Shown: positions 62,773 through 64,000 of the stretch, piece after piece
How the letters are laid out: every line of letters begins with the position of its first letter
Numbering within the stretch: position 1 is the first letter of the stretch
From: Roseicyclus marinus
Lineage (GTDB): Bacteria > Pseudomonadota > Alphaproteobacteria > Rhodobacterales > Rhodobacteraceae
DNA length: 64,000 nucleotides
Reading direction: 5' to 3'
Assembly (NCBI RefSeq): GCF_036322625.1
Contig: NZ_AP027266.1
Coordinates: forward strand, 747,001 to 811,000
Program-made: the position numbers and the translations under genes
Notes under the pieces: model-generated
What the model was told of the DNA's origin: nothing
Databases searched by the model: none
Seen by the model: the letters and a program-made list of their open reading frames with translations, nothing else

Positions 62773-62830
62773 GGCGATTTTTCGTACGAAAAAATCGCCG
62801 GCTCAAAAAATTCGTACGAATTTTTTGAGC
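62773..62830. repeat. Two adjacent palindromes sharing TTCGTACGAA
   Basis: The first (62773-62799) has GGCGA...TCGCC arms and the second (62801-62830) is a perfect 30-bp palindrome with GCTCAAAAAA arms. Both centre on TTCGTACGAA. The second ends directly at the HAD gene's stop codon. On the minus strand both can form T-rich hairpins. Confidence 0.85.
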
Positions 62831-63499
62831 TTACCGGAGGCGCGACAGGAACCCGGCCAGATCGTCGGTGTGATGCTCGATGAAATCCGCCGGTTCGGGC
62901 GCGGGGGCGACATGGATCGTGCGCAGCCCCATGGCATGGGGCACGGCCAGGTTGCGCGGATCATCCTCGAACATCGCGGCCCGCGTCGCGGTCAGGCCAT
63001 CGGCGGCAAAGACCGTCTCATAGGCCGCGCGTTCCGGTTTCGGGATCAGGCCTGCGTGTTCCACCCCGTAGATCGCGTCGAACAGCCCATCGAGGCCGCG
63101 ATGCGCGATCACCCGTTCGGCATAGGGCCTGGTGCCGTTGGTATAGACGATCTTGCGCCCGGGCAGCGCCGCGATGGCCTCGGCCAGCGCCGCATCCGGG
63201 GCGAGAACGGTGAAATCGATGTCATGCACCTCTTCGAGATAGGGGCCGGGATCGACCCCGTGGTGGCGCATCAGGCCCGCAAGCGTCGTCCCATGGTCGC
63301 GCCAGTAGCGGTGGCGCAGCCGATCCGCCTCGGGCTGGTCGACGCCGAGCGCCCGCATCACCCAATCCGTCATGCGGATGTTGATCTGGTCAAACAGCGC
63401 CATCTCAGGCGGATAGAGCGTGTTGTCGAGGTCAAAGACCCAGGTCTCGACATGGGCAAAGCCCGGCAGGGCGGCGGGGGCGTGATATGTCTGGCTCAT
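62831..63499 (-). CDS. HAD-family pyrimidine 5'-nucleotidase-like phosphatase
   Basis: A 222-residue phosphatase of the HAD group. Motif I is VFDLDNTLYPPEM, motif II is VYTNGTRPYA, and the later motifs are HAGLIPKPERAAYE and AAMFEDDPRNL. The DxDNTLYP form with this length matches the pyrimidine 5'-nucleotidase/SDT1 subgroup. The start at 63499 (MSQTYHAP) is preferred to 63535. It is divergent from the GntR gene and runs into the double palindrome. Confidence 0.82.
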   Translation of the reverse strand: MSQTYHAPAALPGFAHVETWVFDLDNTLYPPEMALFDQINIRMTDWVMRALGVDQPEADRLRHRYWRDHGTTLAGLMRHHGVDPGPYLEEVHDIDFTVLAPDAALAEAIAALPGRKIVYTNGTRPYAERVIAHRGLDGLFDAIYGVEHAGLIPKPERAAYETVFAADGLTATRAAMFEDDPRNLAVPHAMGLRTIHVAPAPEPADFIEHHTDDLAGFLSRLR

Positions 63500-63596
63500 G
63501 CGCCATGGCCTAGGGCCGCGCGGCGCGCGCCGCAAGTCTGGACAGGGGCGGGATCACCCCCTAGCGTCCTGCGGCATACGAAAGGATACCGCACCC

Positions 63597-64000
63597 ATGG
63601 CCATGCGACCCGCCCCCGATCCGCACAAGGATGCCTATGCCCTGATCCTCGATGCGATAGACCAGGGCATCTACCGCCCAGGCGACCGGCTGGTGGAATC
63701 GGAACTGGCCGACCGTTTCGGGGTAAGCCGCACGCCGATCCGCGAGGCGCTCCAGCGGCTGGAAACCCAAAGCCTGCTGACCCGCGACGGACGGTCGCTG
63801 ATCGTCGCCTCGCTCGATCATGCGCAGATGGCCGAGCTATATGCCGTCCGCCAGGAGCTGGAGGGGCTGGCGGCCCGGCTTGCGGCCCAGCATGCCGCCA
63901 TCGAGGAGATCGAGGTTCTGCGCGGCATGGTCGAGGCCGATCACGCGCTTCTGGGCGATCCCCAGGCGCTGGCGCGCGCGAACCGCCGTTTCCACCACCA
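63597..64000 (+). CDS. GntR/FadR-family regulator, N-terminal part (runs off the end)
   Basis: The gene starts at 63597 (MAMRPAPDPHKDAYALI) with AAAGGA ten bases upstream; the second Met (63603) is also possible. The first about 70 residues form the GntR wHTH (IYRPGDRLVESELADRFGVS, then RTPIREALQRLETQSLLTRD). The FCD effector domain begins at about residue 78 (LYAVRQELEGLAARLA) and is cut at the window end. Carboxylic acid effectors are typical for FadR-like proteins. It is divergent from the HAD gene. Confidence 0.87.
   Translation, partial: MAMRPAPDPHKDAYALILDAIDQGIYRPGDRLVESELADRFGVSRTPIREALQRLETQSLLTRDGRSLIVASLDHAQMAELYAVRQELEGLAARLAAQHAAIEEIEVLRGMVEADHALLGDPQALARANRRFHH

Overview
This 64-kb window is very GC-rich alphaproteobacterial chromosomal DNA. 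The gene content points to the Rhodobacterales (Rhodobacteraceae), most likely a free-living, probably marine, heterotroph. Supporting signs are a TAXI-type TRAP transporter, a PuuD/UraH/UraD/PuuE purine route, a bacterial class A RNase P RNA, DUF1850, DUF3572 and DUF983 proteins, and many short palindromic intergenic repeats. Genus and species cannot be read from the sequence alone. No tRNA, rRNA, insertion sequence, prophage or CRISPR array was recognised.

Layout. 1-6.2 kb: the end of an aldo/keto reductase, an SGNH hydrolase, an XRE regulator, a fatty acid desaturase, two carrier proteins, a Nudix hydrolase and DUF983. 6.3-8.3 kb: an EF-hand protein followed by an ECF sigma, a putative anti-sigma and a periplasmic sensor. 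8.4-16.6 kb: a PleD-like diguanylate cyclase, DUF3572, MarR, a HAD phosphatase, a non-pyrrolysine MttB-family methyltransferase, a degenerate H-NOX paired with an HNOBA-GGDEF cyclase, an ABC1 kinase, and a small orphan gene behind a cobalamin riboswitch. 17-23 kb: a GMC oxidoreductase with a divergent LysR, and a TAXI/DUF1850/TRAP permease operon.

23.2-28.9 kb: a purine (urate) degradation cluster made of puuD, a LysR regulator, uraH, uraD, ureidoglycine aminohydrolase and a xanthine/urate permease. A second block lies at 40.9-42.7 kb: a PuuE-UraD fusion and ureidoglycolate lyase. An 8-oxoguanine deaminase-like amidohydrolase lies at 57.2 kb. Together they would take urate through 5-hydroxyisourate, OHCU, allantoin and allantoate-level intermediates to glyoxylate and urea, but the enzyme acting on allantoate is not in the window.

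29-36.4 kb looks accessory. It holds an Abi-like HEPN protein of lower GC, a sulfatase fused to RTX calcium-binding repeats, two unrecognised overlapping genes and a glycosyltransferase/methyltransferase fusion. 36.5-40.7 kb has a membrane protein, a bile-acid-type symporter and an acyl-CoA ligase. 43-64 kb is mostly housekeeping: rnpB, an amidase, a lipoprotein, gatCA, rpmG, chrA, BI-1, a quinone reductase, hisN-like, ilvC, Lrp regulators, ubiH-like, HAD and GntR. One oddity stands out there, a CesT-type type III secretion chaperone beside a likely cognate effector at 49.9-51.4 kb.

Several families of interspersed palindromes recur between genes. One forms an 8-unit array arranged as a 318-bp tandem duplication (56.6-57.2 kb), and one copy of the same family lies inside a coding sequence at 34.3 kb.
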